A stretch of DNA of 64,000 nucleotides from an uncultured Bacteroidia bacterium (lineage in GTDB: Bacteria > Bacteroidota > Bacteroidia > Bacteroidales > F082): contig CACXQV010000005.1 in NCBI GenBank assembly GCA_902769875.1, positions 1 to 64,000 on the forward strand. Direction: 5' to 3'. The notes beneath the pieces are model-generated. The model made no database searches. It saw only the letters and a program-made list of their open reading frames with translations, and had not been told where the DNA came from. The first letter of the stretch is position 1. Every line of letters begins with the position of its first letter. Positions 62,454 through 64,000 of the stretch are shown here, in pieces. A program made the position numbers and the translations under genes.

Positions 62454-64000
62454 ATGAACCGTTTCATCAAAACCCTACTTTTCTTTTTGGCAATGCCTCT
62501 TGTAGCATTATCCCAAAACCATAGACTCGCTTTTGAAGCCTCTTACGAGGCCATCCCTGATATTCCAAAAGGCCTCCTCGAAGCCATCTCCTTCACCAAC
62601 ACGCACTGCAACCATCTCACCGACGCGAACTATTTCCACGACGGCCCCGATGTCATGCCACGTGCCTACGGCTTGATGGGCTTGGTGAAGGACGGCAAAG
62701 GCTATTTCCGTGAAAACCTGCATCTTGTGTCGGATTTGTCGGGGATTTCGGAAACGGAGATTTTGCAAAGTCCCGAAAAGAATGTGCTGGCCTACGCGAA
62801 GGCTTTTGAACGTTTGGCTGAGGAAAGCAAAGCTAATCAAATAAAAAGCTATCTTTCAGTCATCCAGCGACTTTCGGAATTGCCAATAGGGGAGGAGAAG
62901 GATGTTTATCCTATGCAAAGCATGTTGTATTCGGTGTGCCTTTTCCTGAATGACGAGAAAAAGGCGGAACAATTTGGTTTTCAGAAATATGACATCGACC
63001 TGAAAGCGGTTTTCGCCGAGCATTACGATATGCTTACCGCGCCTGAGTTGGGCATTTTCCGCAGTCCCGACTATCCGCCTGCCATTTGGGACCCCGCGCC
63101 AGAGTGTAATTGGGAGCCGCGCACCAAAGAGGTGAGTGCGGTCGTAATCCATTATACAGAAGGTAGTTACGCAGGCTGCATCAGTTGGTTCAAGAATTGC
63201 GATGCTGAGGTTTCGGCGCATTATGTCATCCGCTCCGTTGATGGGCAGATTACCCAAATGGTGCGGGAAAAAGACAAGGCTTGGCACGCGGGCACGGCCA
63301 ACGGCTACACCATTGGCATTGAGCATGAAGCCTACGGCAATGTCTGGGAGTTTTTCACGGAGGAAATGTACCAGTCGTCGGCGGCATTGGTGCGGAGCAT
63401 TTGTTCTCGTTACAGACCTATCAACGGGCAACGCACCCACGACCGCGACACTTTAGACAACGGTTTTTGCCTCAACAATGGCCTCTACAACCTTGGTGGG
63501 GAAGGGGCTTGCGTGCAAATTCGTGGGCATCAGCATTATCCCGACCAAACCCACACTGACCCGGGGCCATATTGGGACTGGAACTATTACTACAAACTCA
63601 TCAACGAAGGCTCGTTAGTGACTGTTTTGGAGGGCGACTCAGGCAGCCTCGACCACCAAAACTACGGCAACGACGAGCGCAGGATTTGGGTGATTCGCGG
63701 ACCGGAAGGCTCAATCATCCAATTGGATTTCAGCAGTTTCAGTTTGGAAAACGATTTTGACTTCCTTTGGGTTTATGATGGCGACAACGAGTTTGCCCCG
63801 AAAATCGGACGATGGAACACGCAAAGTCCGGGCTCGGTGCAGTCCTCGTCGAACGTGATGTGCATCGAGTTCCGCTCCGATTGCCTAACTACCGATTCGG
63901 GCTGGGAAGCCTCGTGGACGGCCATCGACACCACCCCAGTCGCGCCTGAAATCGAAGAGTCCATGACGGGCGTATTCCCCAATCCCACCGACGGCAAATT
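62454..64000 (+). CDS. N-acetylmuramoyl-L-alanine amidase with CUB-like and T9SS domains (3' end outside window)
   Basis: Open from MNRFIKTLLFFLAMPLVALS (signal peptide) to the window end, at least 515 codons, no stop. After a helical N-terminal region comes an Amidase_2 domain: AVVIHYTEGSYAGCISWF (zinc His), AHYVIRSVDGQI, WHAGTANGYTIGIEHEAYG, and GHQHYPDQTHTDPGPYW with the further zinc His. A CUB-like beta domain follows (DHQNYGNDERRIWVIRGPEG, FDFLWVYDGDNEF, SSNVMCIEFRSD) and then VFPNPTDGK, the start of a T9SS sorting domain. It cleaves the bond between MurNAc and L-Ala and is exported by the T9SS. Confidence 0.85.
   Translation, partial: MNRFIKTLLFFLAMPLVALSQNHRLAFEASYEAIPDIPKGLLEAISFTNTHCNHLTDANYFHDGPDVMPRAYGLMGLVKDGKGYFRENLHLVSDLSGISETEILQSPEKNVLAYAKAFERLAEESKANQIKSYLSVIQRLSELPIGEEKDVYPMQSMLYSVCLFLNDEKKAEQFGFQKYDIDLKAVFAEHYDMLTAPELGIFRSPDYPPAIWDPAPECNWEPRTKEVSAVVIHYTEGSYAGCISWFKNCDAEVSAHYVIRSVDGQITQMVREKDKAWHAGTANGYTIGIEHEAYGNVWEFFTEEMYQSSAALVRSICSRYRPINGQRTHDRDTLDNGFCLNNGLYNLGGEGACVQIRGHQHYPDQTHTDPGPYWDWNYYYKLINEGSLVTVLEGDSGSLDHQNYGNDERRIWVIRGPEGSIIQLDFSSFSLENDFDFLWVYDGDNEFAPKIGRWNTQSPGSVQSSSNVMCIEFRSDCLTTDSGWEASWTAIDTTPVAPEIEESMTGVFPNPTDGK

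Overview
The window reads as chromosomal DNA of a member of the Bacteroidota, most likely an uncultured gut-type Bacteroidales. The support is: promoters of the TAnnTTTG type ahead of many genes, several proteins with C-terminal type IX secretion (T9SS) sorting domains, a SusC/RagA-like TonB-dependent receptor, SPII lipoproteins, a fimbrillin-like protein preceded by a tiny conserved peptide, a FISUMP-like domain, and the Bacteroidota form of the housekeeping genes. I cannot name the genus.

Layout. 1-7.7 kb: udk, a tRNA-Gln, a small envelope pair, ung, rdgB, alaS, an M23 peptidase and a MerR regulator. 7.8-11.1 kb: small peptide plus fimbrillin-like lipoprotein, a strictly 22-bp-phased repeat array, and an AAA ATPase (DUF234 type) with its own dyad array. 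11.1-20.7 kb: a cell-wall/translation block (rluD-like, T9SS cargo, PASTA protein, ddl, frr, GT39-like transferase, pyrH). 20.7-24.1 kb: an accessory block with a second DUF234 ATPase between private dyad arrays, a structured ncRNA candidate, an exported protein and an AlbA-type regulator remnant between two copies of the secA 3' end. 24.1-32.7 kb: secA, a T5orf172 nuclease-like gene, a thioredoxin-fold lipoprotein/exported protein, coaD, Nudix, pyrE. 32.7-34.3 kb: an AlbA_2 ATP-binding regulator between two identical repeat blocks. 34.3-42.9 kb: birA, T9SS cargo, PspC pair, TonB receptor, oligopeptidase B, CpeT-like protein. 43-49.8 kb: alpha-L-fucosidase and a glycogen/starch cluster (GH13 amylase, AlbA_2 regulator, glgB). 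49.8-58.1 kb: two tandem beta-barrel proteins, an oadA-like carboxyltransferase without a biotinyl lysine, an AT-rich islet with a DNA-deoxyinosine glycosylase and an orphan HTH antitoxin, and hutU. 58.4-64 kb: surface lipoprotein pair, a DUF1703-type AAA ATPase, and an amidase/CUB/T9SS protein cut by the window end.

The most unusual feature is a recurrent architecture: ATP-binding accessory genes accompanied by private arrays of short dyad repeats. The two DUF234 ATPases are paralogues of exactly 480 residues. Their repeat sequences are unrelated (CCGGCTGAATA versus TGTCCACGAAA), yet both upstream arrays have the same 53/54-bp repeat period and both run into the gene's own promoter; the second gene has further copies 54 bp apart after its stop codon. 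The AlbA_2 gene at 32.8 kb has an identical block of about 50 bp on each side. Three more arrays have periods of 22, 32-33 and 33 bp, that is, near whole helical turns. This could be a self-regulating or self-mobilising cassette family; I know of no description of it, but I could not search.

Many intergenic gaps hold palindromic dispersed repeats: a paired 165-bp MITE-like element, two copies of the GTCATTGCGA family, and a short GAGCYTGTCGAA element that in two places sits inside coding sequence.
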